Below the pieces are notes generated by a model that had not been told where the DNA came from, did no database searches, and saw only the letters and a list, made by a program, of their open reading frames with translations. Shown here in pieces: positions 38,170 through 47,967 of a stretch of 64,000 nucleotides of DNA (its first letter is position 1; every line of letters begins with the position of its first letter). The stretch lies in assembly GCA_947462335.1 (NCBI GenBank), contig OX381720.1, positions 47,666,981 through 47,730,980 of the forward strand. Reading direction: 5' to 3'. A program made the position numbers and the translations under genes. The stretch is from Harmothoe impar. Lineage: Eukaryota > Annelida > Polychaeta > Phyllodocida > Polynoidae.

Positions 38170-38460
38170 TGACCTGGAAGTGTATCTGGGATACACTTGG
38201 AGACTGAAGTGTATCTGGGATACACTTGGAGACCAAAGTGTATTTAGGATACACTTGGAGACTGAAGTGTATCTGGGCTACACTTGGAGACCAAAGTGTA
38301 TTTAGGATACATTTGGAGACCAAAGTGTATCTGGGATACACTTGGAGACCAAAGTGTATTTAGGATACACTTGGAGACTGAAGTGTATCTGGGATACACT
38401 TAGAGACCAAAGTGTATTTAGGATACATTTGGAGACCAAAGTGTATCTGGGATACATGCA
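38170..38460. repeat. 29-bp minisatellite with palindromic unit, about 10 units
   Basis: The unit is about GTGTATCTGGGATACACTTG followed by GAGACCAAA. Half of each unit, GTGTATCTGGGATACAC, is an inverted repeat. Units alternate CTGGGATACAC and TTAGGATACAC, and GAGACTGAA and GAGACCAAA, so the array grew in pairs. Looser relatives at about 38070-38105 flank it. Confidence 0.9.
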
Positions 38461-38730
38461 CTAGGGGGCAGACATGTAACTAAGATACACTCCTTAACCC
38501 TTTAGGGCCGAGCATCAACTATCAGTTGTTTTTTTCAAAATTGATATCAATAAATAGATTTTATTACATGGTGGATACGGCCCTCTCTATGTTAAAGCTA
38601 TGGGAGCTCCGTATTCCATACCCCATGGAGTACGTTGCGTGTAGCCTTTTCTTCATTTTAAGACAGTAGGACCATGTAATAAACCCAAAACCCCACTTAT
38701 TAACATAAATGCACATCATACATCACTCCT

Positions 38731-38787
38731 TGAAGCTGGGTCATATCACGCTCAGCCTTCGGCATCATGTGATATGACCCAGCTTCA
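38731..38787. other. Perfect 19-bp stem hairpin
   Basis: TGAAGCTGGGTCATATCAC at 38731-38749 is exactly complementary to 38769-38787 around a 19-base loop. Weaker pairing (CATCACT / AGTGTGATG) extends outward. It could be a small fold-back element, or a structured RNA if transcribed. Confidence 0.6.
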
Positions 38788-38799
38788 ACTCATGAAGTG

Positions 38800-40730
38800 T
38801 GATGTGTATGTATTTCAATGGCATAGAGCTTTGTCTATTTATTTTAATTTTTGGAAAATAAAAAAATCTAAATTTACTTTGACATGTGCTTGTAACATAC
38901 ACCACTAAATTTCATGACCTGTCTAGTGGTGTATATCTTGAAGTTCTGGGATAAAAATGTTCATTTGGCTGTAGATGGGTCAAAAGCGACCTGGCGACTA
39001 GGCTGTTTTCCATGCGACTTCCGACCTGACACAATACTTTAAGCGACCTGGCGACTTTTGGACAACTTTGACTATACTTTAAATGGCCTCAAAGGGGGAC
39101 TCTAACTCTATACAACAAACATGGATGCAATATAATGCAATTTAATGCAATGTAGGCTGGATGGCCATTACACATTTTTATTCAAAATTACTCCTCTCTC
39201 TAATGCCAACTACATCAGGTATGTGTTATAATATCAAACACACATTTAGGCCCTCAATCTAAATGTAACAAAACGTGTCCATAAGGACTTTCCATGTACT
39301 TGAATATCATGTTTACTTCAAACACTATAGCTGGAACTTTAGTGAGACATGCCCTAAGCTAATCATAATGTTACAGGATAAATAAAAGATTTCCAAACTC
39401 AATATAATGATTGTGCATTTGAATATCATACCATTATGAGGGCGTACCAGCCCCATGTATCGAGTAAAGAAGTTTTTTTTTGTAAAATCACCAAGTGTAA
39501 TGAAAATACTTTACAAACCTCCAAAAACAACACTTGTGGACATGTTCATTGATACCTTCCACTCCTTTGTGTAGCGTGAGGGTGTGGTCAATTGATAATG
39601 AGAAAGATAAAACCACGATAACCTGGGTCTACACCTGCCTCCGGCCCAATATAGGCTGATGTGCCTGGTTGTATTTCTGGGTGGGGCCTCATAATTAACC
39701 AATCATCCTCTCCAGGGTACCCATTTGTATCATCTAAGCAGACAGATGCTTATATAATTGGAGACCTATATCCTCCCTGCGCTTATACAAGAGAGGCGCT
39801 CATTTAAAACCTGGCACATAACCGCGATAATACAGTATTCTGTAGTCAGTGTGTTTTTGAGCAGGATAGTGAAGTTTGATGCTTGGCGATAATGTCCATC
39901 CCAATAAGAAATATTTCGTGGAGAGGTTTCCAGGATTGAATATTCCTCATGTATTAATTTATAATATCAAATGTGTTACATGTAATGTAAATCATTCATA
40001 CCAAATCATTTGAGTAGTTGAAGTTTTTCATATTTCTAGATAGAAGGACAACAATTGGGAGGACTTCTTTTTAATATCGCATCAAACGTTTCTATAAAAC
40101 TGTGAGAATCGCCGTATCTTATATCAACCTCTAGCCGCAGAAATATGAATTATTACAATTAACACTTTTATGTCTTCAATAGATGTTGATGGATAGATTG
40201 TTCAAAACAAGGGTACAGCATGGTCCCCTTATACACATATGATGATTTAAAGCAACAGCACCAGTCATATATTAATTCTTATATCATTTATTGTTATATT
40301 TGTATATCTTATTAAAGAATATTATTTGTATATTGGCGACCTATCCATTTGTATGGAGTGAAATGGGTATCAAATATGAGCTTGTCCTGATGCATTCAAG
40401 CCGTTAGCCAACGTCACTATTTGAAAATTGGGTCAAGGGTGCTTGTAATTTTACATTTAATGAGAAATTTGGGTTGGGTCCCAATCCAAACTTTAAAAAA
40501 TGGACACGGGTGTTACAGTTCTTACCCATTACTTCTATGTAGACCCACTGCCCACAGGGCAAGTCAAAACAAAGCTAATTTGTCTCAGGTCTCACATATA
40601 CGATACCCGCCAGATGTCCACTGCTTACGGCATATACTGTGGTCAAAGCATGATAATTGATATTTGAGAATGTTTTGCGAAAATGTGTTATGTATGCTAT
40701 TGGCAGCACAGGAGGACCACCTTCCCAGGA
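38800..40730. other. Intergenic, nothing recognised
   Basis: AT-rich. Short repeated phrases AAGCGACCTGGCGACT occur twice at about 38980-39060. No supported gene. Confidence 0.4.
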
Positions 40731-40735
40731 AGCAC

Positions 40736-40743
40736 TATAAAAG
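40736..40743 (+). promoter_or_regulatory. TATA box proposed for the GPCR gene
   Basis: TATAAAAG sits about 30 bp before the start of a plausible untranslated first exon (about 40766-40883) that ends in a good donor, TCG|GTAAGC. Inference from spacing only. Confidence 0.4.
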
Positions 40744-40765
40744 TAAGGGAGACCATTCTAGGAAC

Positions 40766-40883
40766 CCTGCACATCTAGATCTGAGCTGAGAGGGAAGGAC
40801 CATACACTGAGACAGAAACATTGCAGTTCAGAGAAATCTTCATTCTTCGCACTCCTCAACTACCGATCTGAAGGCACCTCTCG
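40766..40883 (+). other. Proposed untranslated first exon of the GPCR gene
   Basis: It lies between the TATA box and a GTAAGC donor at 40884. The matching acceptor TTGTCTTACAG ends at 47944, 23 bp before the GPCR start codon. If correct, the first intron is about 7.1 kb and holds the whole LINE. Confidence 0.4.
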
Positions 40884-41054
40884 GTAAGCACATGTTTAAA
40901 AATTGTCCTTAAATCAAGTTTTTTAAAGTGACTGTTAGTTACAAAAATCCATAGGCAGGCAATATTGTATACATTCAGCTTTTAGCTTTACATTGAAGTA
41001 TGCTTAAGTATCTTAGGGAGTGTTCATTTGGGGGGGTTGGTGGATTTTGGGGGG

Positions 41055-41135
41055 GGACCAAAAATAATTGGACCCCTTGAAGGACCAAAAATATTTGGAC
41101 CCCTTGAAGGACCAAAAATATTTGGACCCCTCTAG
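41055..41135. repeat. Short tandem repeat, about 2.5 units of 32 bp
   Basis: The phrase GGACCAAAAATATTTGGACC then CCTTGAA is repeated just upstream of the LINE. Confidence 0.8.
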
Positions 41136-41385
41136 AGGGGATGGCCATGCTCAATTTCAACTTGCCTGAGGGGGGACCAAAAACAATTAGATAGAGTGAT
41201 AACATGCTATCTGGTTATTAAATAAAAGTAGTCAGTTTAGTGAGAATCAAGCAAGATGGCGGCACAAGGCTAGAAGCGTGTGAGAAGGGCTCCGAGGAAA
41301 ATCGTCGAAAAGACCAGTCTAACAAGAACTGAGAAAGGAGATATTTGGTATATAGGTGTATAAGAGTATCAAGAACAAGATTAAC

Positions 41386-43032
41386 ATGGCGAATCAAGGC
41401 AGAACCAACCGGAGAGGAGGAGACGACCTTCTTAAAGCGGGGGCGTCAACGGCCGACGTAGTGACTGCGGTAAATGAACTAGCTAGGCGCTTGACAGCGC
41501 AGGAGGCCACTGCTGTCACCCTTCAAGGTGAAGTCAACACTATAAATCAAACGCTTCTTGGAGTTGCTGAGACTAACAGACAGACGTCCGAGACCTTAGC
41601 GGGTCTTCTCAAGAAACTCGACGGGCAGGACCATGTCTTATCGGGAATATCTGATACCTTGAGCGAGACCGAAAATGCCATGAAGAAGATTAATGTCAAC
41701 GCCATGGCGCAGACCCGGGTCCTCACCAACCACAATTTGGCTTTTGAGAAAATGGAATATCAGGACAAGAAGAAGGTATTTGTAATCGAGGGGTGCCCAG
41801 AAGACGCAAATGAAAATTTATTGTACATAGTGACGAGGCTGTTTAAAGACTGTAACGTAGAATTCGGCCCAGAAATGATCGATACGGTAGAAAGGATTGG
41901 AACTCTCCACAGGGGGAGGCGGAACGACAACAACAACCAAGATGGCGGCGCCCATGCGGCCGCTTCCGGTAAGACGAGGACAGTGAAAGTGACTCTCTTA
42001 AAACCGAATTACAAGGCGAAATTAATGAAGAATCTTGGTCTGCTCAAAGGGAATGGATACTGGCATGGCTGCTCTATCGGTGATGATTTAAATGACAATG
42101 AAAGACGTCAGTTTCTTGATCTGCGCGCCATGTTCTACCTCGCAAGGGACAGCAACATGGACTGTAGGCTTCGCCAACGGTCAGTGATAATCAATAGGGT
42201 ACCGTACTTGCACCAGCAGTTATCAAACCTCCCCCACCCAGAGCTCACAATGGAATTAGCCACCACGATTCGCACCCCGGACGGGATATTATTCAGATCT
42301 TCCCACAACAGGCTTTCAAACTTGTATCCATGCGTGATTAAATCAGAAGGAGTAATGTACAATTCTGTCGAACAAGCCTTCCAGGCACAGAAAGCTACTG
42401 TATGTGGAAACCAAGAGGCTCTAGATGTCATAATGTCACTATCAGATCCATATCGGATTATGTCAGAAGCCAAGAAGATCACGGTAAACCACGACTGGGC
42501 CAGAGACGCTGAGAAGTACATGTACAAGTTCAACAAGATCAAATTCAGCCAGCCTGAACTGAAGGACTATCTAATCAGCACCAGGGGTCATCTCTATGAA
42601 GCAAGTTTCCACCCCATCTGGGGGTCTGGCTTCCATTTAGGACAGTCAAGACAGTGTAAACAAGAAAACTTGAGATGTGAGAACCTACATGGACTGCTCC
42701 TTGAGCGCCTCAGGAGGGAGCTGTCTCCCCCAGCAGATGACCCTCAAGATGGAAATGACAGTCAACAGGGCGACAATGGCAGTCAACAGGGCGACAATGG
42801 CAGTCAACAGGGCGACAATGGTAGTCAGCAGGGAGATAATGGTGTTCAACAAGGCGACAACGTCAACCAACAGGGTGTAAATGGGGACATTCAAACCCAA
42901 GGCAATGACCAACCAGCAGATGTACAGACAGGCCAGAACATTCCACCTGTGGGAGGCGGGGGCGCGCCCAGGGGTCAAGTCAACAACCAAGCGCGACAAC
43001 AAGTCCTGCAACCACCGCCAGTAGTAACCTAA
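41386..43032 (+). CDS. LINE ORF1 protein: coiled coil, RRM-like part, NADAR domain (548 aa)
   Basis: The start is ATG 41386 (AACATGGCG). Residues about 25-125 are predicted helical, coiled-coil-like, with heptad-type Leu/Val spacing. Residues 129-235 (KKVFVIEGCP ... GCSIGDDLNDNER) match the pattern of an ORF1p RNA-recognition fold and C-terminal region. Residues about 302-445 read as a NADAR (YbiA-like) domain: FRSSHNRLSNLYPC, then YNSVEQAFQAQKA, W371, and near the end LYEASFHPIWGSG, which match the family's conserved SN, E-QAQKA and EA-WG-G signatures. Residues 459-500 repeat SQQGDNG about four times (21-bp DNA repeat). NADAR proteins are N-glycosidases acting on riboflavin intermediates or ADP-ribosylated guanine (established for some members). 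A role in retrotransposition is unknown. Confidence 0.85.
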   Translation: MANQGRTNRRGGDDLLKAGASTADVVTAVNELARRLTAQEATAVTLQGEVNTINQTLLGVAETNRQTSETLAGLLKKLDGQDHVLSGISDTLSETENAMKKINVNAMAQTRVLTNHNLAFEKMEYQDKKKVFVIEGCPEDANENLLYIVTRLFKDCNVEFGPEMIDTVERIGTLHRGRRNDNNNQDGGAHAAASGKTRTVKVTLLKPNYKAKLMKNLGLLKGNGYWHGCSIGDDLNDNERRQFLDLRAMFYLARDSNMDCRLRQRSVIINRVPYLHQQLSNLPHPELTMELATTIRTPDGILFRSSHNRLSNLYPCVIKSEGVMYNSVEQAFQAQKATVCGNQEALDVIMSLSDPYRIMSEAKKITVNHDWARDAEKYMYKFNKIKFSQPELKDYLISTRGHLYEASFHPIWGSGFHLGQSRQCKQENLRCENLHGLLLERLRRELSPPADDPQDGNDSQQGDNGSQQGDNGSQQGDNGSQQGDNGVQQGDNVNQQGVNGDIQTQGNDQPADVQTGQNIPPVGGGGAPRGQVNNQARQQVLQPPPVVT

Positions 43033-43861
43033 TTGAATGAGTGTATAAATAATCCAAGACTCCTTGTATGCTTCTGTTTAAAAGGTTATTTAATCTCAAT
43101 CTAATTGTTCATTAATTTTTGATTTAACTTGCTCATTAATACTGTTTAACTTAAACATTATATTCCCAAGGCTGTGGTAGGAATTATTATTTTAGTTCAA
43201 ATCTCACTGTTTAGTATACAACTTCAGGACGAGCTGAAATGTACGGACGCTACCGGTAATTCTTGTTCTTGTTTAATAGATTTAGTTAATAGAATTATGT
43301 TACCACCAGATTGAAATAGATGTGTATGCTACCGGTAAATGAAAAGTTAAGCTCATTTAATCTAGTGTACATTCCTGATTGTGAAGTTCTTTTGATTTAA
43401 TCTAAATTGCTACCGGTATTCGAGCAGCTAAGTTCATCTAATCTATATTCTTGATTGAAATGTACTAGCGCTACCGGTAATTCTAATTCTAATTCTAATT
43501 CTTGCTCTTGTTTAATAGATTTTGTTAATAGAATTTTGTTACCTTCAGACTATAACCTGAAAATGATTGAAATAGTATCTTGTTGTGTATGCTACCGGTA
43601 AATGAAAAATCAAGCTCATTCAATCTAGTTTATATTTCCGATTGAGAGGTTATTTTGATGTACTCTATTGTAACGATACCTGGCTACACCAAATGGTCAG
43701 AGTATTTGAGAGATTAATTATTAGGAGTTGATGTAGGGATTTTGATATTTCTTAGGAGCAATTTCACCTGCCGAGCCTATAATAATTCATGTTCAGCTTA
43801 GGTGGCCATAAGAGCCGTATACCTTTGCAGGGGGGTTTAGGGGGATATATATTGAATCTGA
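43033..43861 (+). other. LINE ORF1-ORF2 spacer with five GCTACCGGTA motifs
   Basis: An AT-rich spacer of about 830 bp. GCTACCGGTA occurs at 43249, 43328, 43409, 43470 and 43591. Flanking text is also duplicated: TCTTGTTTAATAGATTT-GTTAATAGAATT occurs near 43262 and 43502, and AATGAAAA-T-AAGCTCATTxAATCTAGT near 43337 and 43600, so a segment of about 220 bp is present twice, diverged. It could be an internal promoter, a translation-initiation element or a protein-binding site. Confidence 0.6.
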
Positions 43862-46294
43862 AACCAGGGTATATTCAATCAACATGTGCGAAGAGGGATA
43901 AATCTAGTATCCCAGGTTGTAAAAAAGCAAAACGAGACAGGCGAGGTACCTAATTTTAAAAAGGGATTTTCCTTAGTCCACTTAAATGCTAGAAGTGTCA
44001 GAAATAAAACTGTATCAATCAAAACAGAACTTATGTGTAGAGATATTGACATTGTCATGTTTTCCGAGACATGGCTAAATGACACAGACGAAGATGGTTT
44101 ATATTCTTATCCTAGATACAATTTATTTAGGCACGATAGAGTTTCAATTTATAGAGGTGGTGGTCTATGCGCTCATGTCGATGAAAATATAACTTGTTCA
44201 ACTGAAAAGTTTAAATTACTTAATAGATGTAATGACGACATAGAAGTTCAATGGTTGTACTCTATAAAAGGTACCGGGAAGGATTCCTTAATTTGTAACT
44301 TGTATAGACCACCAAATGGTTCTCTTTTGACCTTTTGCCAGACCATGCGGGCTCTTTTTATACAAATTGATGATATACACAAATATGATGTCTACATTAT
44401 TGGAGATTTTAATGTTAACGTGTTAAATGACACGCCTGAAAAAAGGCAGCTTTATGAGGTCATGGATGAATTTAATTTGACACAACTGATAAATGAAGTT
44501 ACCACTACGTCTGGCACTAATACGTGTATAGACTTAATATTCTCAAGTTCAACTGATATTATAGCCAGTGGCCCTTTAAATGTCCACTTAAGTGACCATC
44601 TCCCTGTCTATCTGATAAATAGGCAGGTACATGTGAAAACCACATACAGGAGTTTTAGAGGCCGATCATATCGTAATTTAAATATGATTAATTATTTGAA
44701 TGACATTGAAGAATATGATTGGGGAACTTTTGATGAGTCTCAGAACCCGACAGAGTGTTGGGATATATATGTGAGTGTACTAACAGACATGTTAGAAAGA
44801 CAATGCCCTGTAAAAGACTTCAAGGTGCGCGACAAAAATGATCCTTGGATGTCTCACTACTTGCTGGAGCGAATTACTGATAAAAATGACTTGTTATACG
44901 AGGCCAGACACGCTAAGGATATAGTCACCTGGCATCGTGCCAGAGCCTTAAAAAATGAAGTTAATCTTGAATTAGTTAACGCTCGTAATACATACTATAC
45001 TGAACTCAGTGAGGCTCATTATAGAGACTCAAAAAAGTTCTGGTCGGTCTTAAAAGAGGTGATACCCTCAAGCAAGAGTGGAAAAAAATCCATTAATATA
45101 GTAAATGGTGATGGTGGGACGATCCTAAAAAAAGACACAGCTACTTTTGTCAACAATTTTTTCGCAGAAATTGGACCTAAACTGGCTGAATGTCATAATG
45201 TCCCTTTTGAATTTAAGGGTGAACGCTGTGATGTTGACATGCCTGACCCTGTGTACTCTGATGATGAAATAATAGAATGTGTTAGGAATTTGGATGTGAC
45301 AAAGTCCTCTGCGTTAGAGTATCTACCTACAAATATATTCAAGCAGGCTGTTCTGAAAAATCCTGAGCGGTTTTGTAAAATAATTAAGTTGGTAGTCTTG
45401 TCTTGTGAAATTCCAGATTCTTGGAAAATAGCTACTGTGACCCCCCTCCCTAAGGGGGGGGACCCAACTAATGTCTCTAATTTTAGGCCAATCAGTGTTC
45501 TACCTGTACCAGGAAAAATATTAGAAAGATTAGTTCATACTTCCATTTCGACTCACCTGGAAATAAATTCAATTCTTTCAAAAAAACAAGGAGGTTATCA
45601 AAAATGTAAATCAACACTAGATACAATAAGCGTTTTGATTGATGATATTTTAATTAATAGGAATAAAGGTAATATTACAATGGCGGCCTTTATCGACATA
45701 AAAAAGGCCTTTGATTCGGTAAATTTCAAAATTCTATTAAAAAAATTGGAAAATTATGGTATTCGAAATCGAACTCTAACACTGATAGAAAATTACCTCT
45801 CAAGAAGACAACAGTGCACAGTAGCTAATAACATTAAGTCAGCATATGTAAAGCTCAAGTGTGGAGTCCCCCAGGGATCCATACTAGGCCCCTTATTTTT
45901 TCTAGTTTATATAAAAGATCGCATTTTACCTGAAGACACCCACAGCACTTTACTTTACGCTGATGACTCTGTCTTGTATGTTTCTGGCAAGGATATAGAT
46001 AGCCTCTCAAGGAGAATTTCGGCAGCTTTAGAAACCTTTTATAACTGGACTAGTATAAATAAGTTAACAATGAATGAGGAAAAAACCAAAATTATGACTT
46101 TTGCATCAAAAATAAAACTTGGGAGGCTACGAAAACCTACAATCCGCTTAAATAATAAAATATTGATGAATGTAGTCTCCTATAAATATTTGGGAGTAAT
46201 TTTAGACGAGGAATTAAATTTCTCGTTCCATATAAAAAACTTAATCAAGAATCTCAGGTTTAAATCTGTATTATTGTGTCTAAAGAGGTCATGA
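43862..46294 (+). CDS. LINE ORF2: APE endonuclease and reverse transcriptase (frame-shifted near end)
   Basis: Open from 43862, after a TGA at 43859-43861. No ATG lies in frame before the endonuclease; the first in-frame methionine is already inside it, so the start is unclear. Endonuclease: LVHLNARSVRNK, FSETWLND, IIGDFNVN and, near its end, LSDHLPV. Reverse transcriptase: NFRPISVLPVPGKILERL, GGYQKCKSTLDT, AFIDIKKAFDSVN, CGVPQGSILGPLFFLVY and the catalytic YADD at 45956-45967, then SYKYLGVILDEELNF. It performs target-primed reverse transcription. The frame ends at TGA 46292, but the expected C-terminus continues in another frame. The catalytic residues are intact. Confidence 0.9.
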   Translation, partial: NQGIFNQHVRRGINLVSQVVKKQNETGEVPNFKKGFSLVHLNARSVRNKTVSIKTELMCRDIDIVMFSETWLNDTDEDGLYSYPRYNLFRHDRVSIYRGGGLCAHVDENITCSTEKFKLLNRCNDDIEVQWLYSIKGTGKDSLICNLYRPPNGSLLTFCQTMRALFIQIDDIHKYDVYIIGDFNVNVLNDTPEKRQLYEVMDEFNLTQLINEVTTTSGTNTCIDLIFSSSTDIIASGPLNVHLSDHLPVYLINRQVHVKTTYRSFRGRSYRNLNMINYLNDIEEYDWGTFDESQNPTECWDIYVSVLTDMLERQCPVKDFKVRDKNDPWMSHYLLERITDKNDLLYEARHAKDIVTWHRARALKNEVNLELVNARNTYYTELSEAHYRDSKKFWSVLKEVIPSSKSGKKSINIVNGDGGTILKKDTATFVNNFFAEIGPKLAECHNVPFEFKGERCDVDMPDPVYSDDEIIECVRNLDVTKSSALEYLPTNIFKQAVLKNPERFCKIIKLVVLSCEIPDSWKIATVTPLPKGGDPTNVSNFRPISVLPVPGKILERLVHTSISTHLEINSILSKKQGGYQKCKSTLDTISVLIDDILINRNKGNITMAAFIDIKKAFDSVNFKILLKKLENYGIRNRTLTLIENYLSRRQQCTVANNIKSAYVKLKCGVPQGSILGPLFFLVYIKDRILPEDTHSTLLYADDSVLYVSGKDIDSLSRRISAALETFYNWTSINKLTMNEEKTKIMTFASKIKLGRLRKPTIRLNNKILMNVVSYKYLGVILDEELNFSFHIKNLIKNLRFKSVLLCLKRS

Positions 46295-46776
46295 GCAATG
46301 CTTCTCTTCTAAAAGTCTACAAATCACATGCATTACCCATTATTGATTATTGTGACGTTGTGTACAGTGGAGGTAACAAGGATCTATTGGAAGAACTACA
46401 GCGAGTCCAAAACAAATGCCTGAAAACTTGCTTTGGTGTTCATGTCCTAACTCCTACAGATTTCATACATGCTCAAGCCAAATTGCCTTTGTTGAAGTTT
46501 AGAAGAGAGTATCACACGAGACTTTATGCTTTTAAAAGGTCAAAAAAGGACAATTATGTTCAAAAAAAGGTCCGTCACACAAGATTATCTGAGGCACCCT
46601 TACTAAAGTATTCTCACATCCACAGTGCTTCGTATGAGAGATCAATTGAGGTAATGTGTGGACGGGAATGGAATGCCCTTAATGTTAAGACTCGAGGTAT
46701 AGAAGATTTGGTGGAATTTAAAAAGGAAATGAAAACCCTTCTAGACAAAACCATACCGGTACTAGATGCTAATTAA
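46276..46776 (+). pseudogene. LINE ORF2 C-terminal part, displaced by one frameshift
   Basis: It encodes the typical tail of this LINE group (YKSHALPIIDYCDVVYSG, LEELQRVQNKCLKTCFG, then a basic region and WNALNVKTR). It overlaps the end of the reverse-transcriptase frame by 19 bp in a different frame, so a small indel lies at or just before 46276-46294. Otherwise uninterrupted to TAA at 46774-46776. Confidence 0.8.
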
Positions 46777-47125
46777 GTTTCTAGGCTTTGATCGAATTCT
46801 ATGTTCTTCAAGACGTAGATTGGGGGGGGGGAATTAATTTAATTCAATTTAATTATGAGTACGATGTTTATTGACTGAATGTGCCTTCATCTTGCCTGAA
46901 AGAACTGTTATTTTTCATGACTCCTATGGTGGTGAATCTGGCTGCACCAACAAACAGATTTCTGACGGGTGCAGTCAGAAACTTATTGGTTGAATAGAGA
47001 GAATTTACCTGATCTCATATGTCCTTAGGAACGTATTTTCTATACAAGGCGATTTATATTGGATATTCACAAAGGACTGAGACACATGTATGTCATCATT
47101 GTAACAGTCATAAAAAAATCTGACC

Positions 47126-47155
47126 AATAAAGTTGATTCTTGTTCAAAAAAAAAA
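47126..47155 (+). terminator. LINE poly(A) signal and A tail
   Basis: AATAAA at 47126-47131 is followed 15 bp later by A10 at 47146-47155, as expected for the 3' end of a reverse-transcribed polyadenylated transcript. The boundary is inferred. Confidence 0.5.
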
Positions 47156-47967
47156 CTCTGCCATAGTGTCACTTCTTTTATAAGTATTGTAATTTTGTAA
47201 TGGGCTATTTTCGAGGGGTACTTCAAGTTAGTACATCCGATGTTTTGGACCAAAAAATAGATTTCCTTAAAAATAAGTCAGAATGTTCACAAATAATATA
47301 TATTTGACCTCCTATCTATTTCATTACCCCTAATTCCCTCCGATTTTGCTCTAATTAGATTTTATTGCCCAATATATGGTCATTTAGGGAATAAAATAAT
47401 GTGTGCACGCTTTTATTCTCCTTATTGAAAATACACTAGAAGAGCTCATGGTTGGGGGACATTGGGTCCCTTTGTGACCTATTAACACCTATTGTTGACA
47501 TCTAATTGACCTCTATTCTCTAAATATTATACTTTTACAGTGTTTGTAATACATTTAAGTAAGATTTAGAATTTGAAGAAAAATCGGATATACCCACTTT
47601 CAACATAAAAGTAGTGAGAAGTCTACACGGTGTCCAAGTTTTCCCCTGCGTATGAATCATGTGTTTATTTTAGTGCAAACGGTGGCTTTCTTGTTGAATT
47701 CAACTCTGTAGGATTAGTATAAAGTATTCAATTTTATCACACAGCTCAAGGATTTAACGCATTCATATATTTTATTGCCACTTCCCACTTGGCATAATTT
47801 TTCCCACACATGCAATTTTGTGACCTGGGCATTTATCAAAAACAATAACATACACAAATGTATATTGGATGGTGAATATTTTTGGATGCTTATCGATGGT
47901 CAGAAGAATCAATAAATGACTCATCGCTTTATCTTGTCTTACAGTGAGCTGACTGAAGAGCAACAAA

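Larger units (their letters stand above)
41240..47155 (+). mobile_element. Full-length APE-type LINE retrotransposon with NADAR-containing ORF1
   Basis: Order: 5' untranslated region with CAAGATGGCGGC (41252-41263, a YY1-like site), ORF1 (41386-43032), a spacer with repeated GCTACCGGTA motifs, ORF2 (endonuclease plus reverse transcriptase, about 43862-46776 with one frameshift), a 3' untranslated region, AATAAA at 47126-47131 and ten A residues at 47146-47155. The HLNARS and ETWL endonuclease motifs and the C-terminal tail resemble the CR1/Rex/Crack group, although a poly(A) end is less usual there. Both ends are estimates because no clear target duplication was found. Only one frame lesion suggests a young insertion. 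It lies in sense orientation in the proposed first GPCR intron. Confidence 0.85.
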
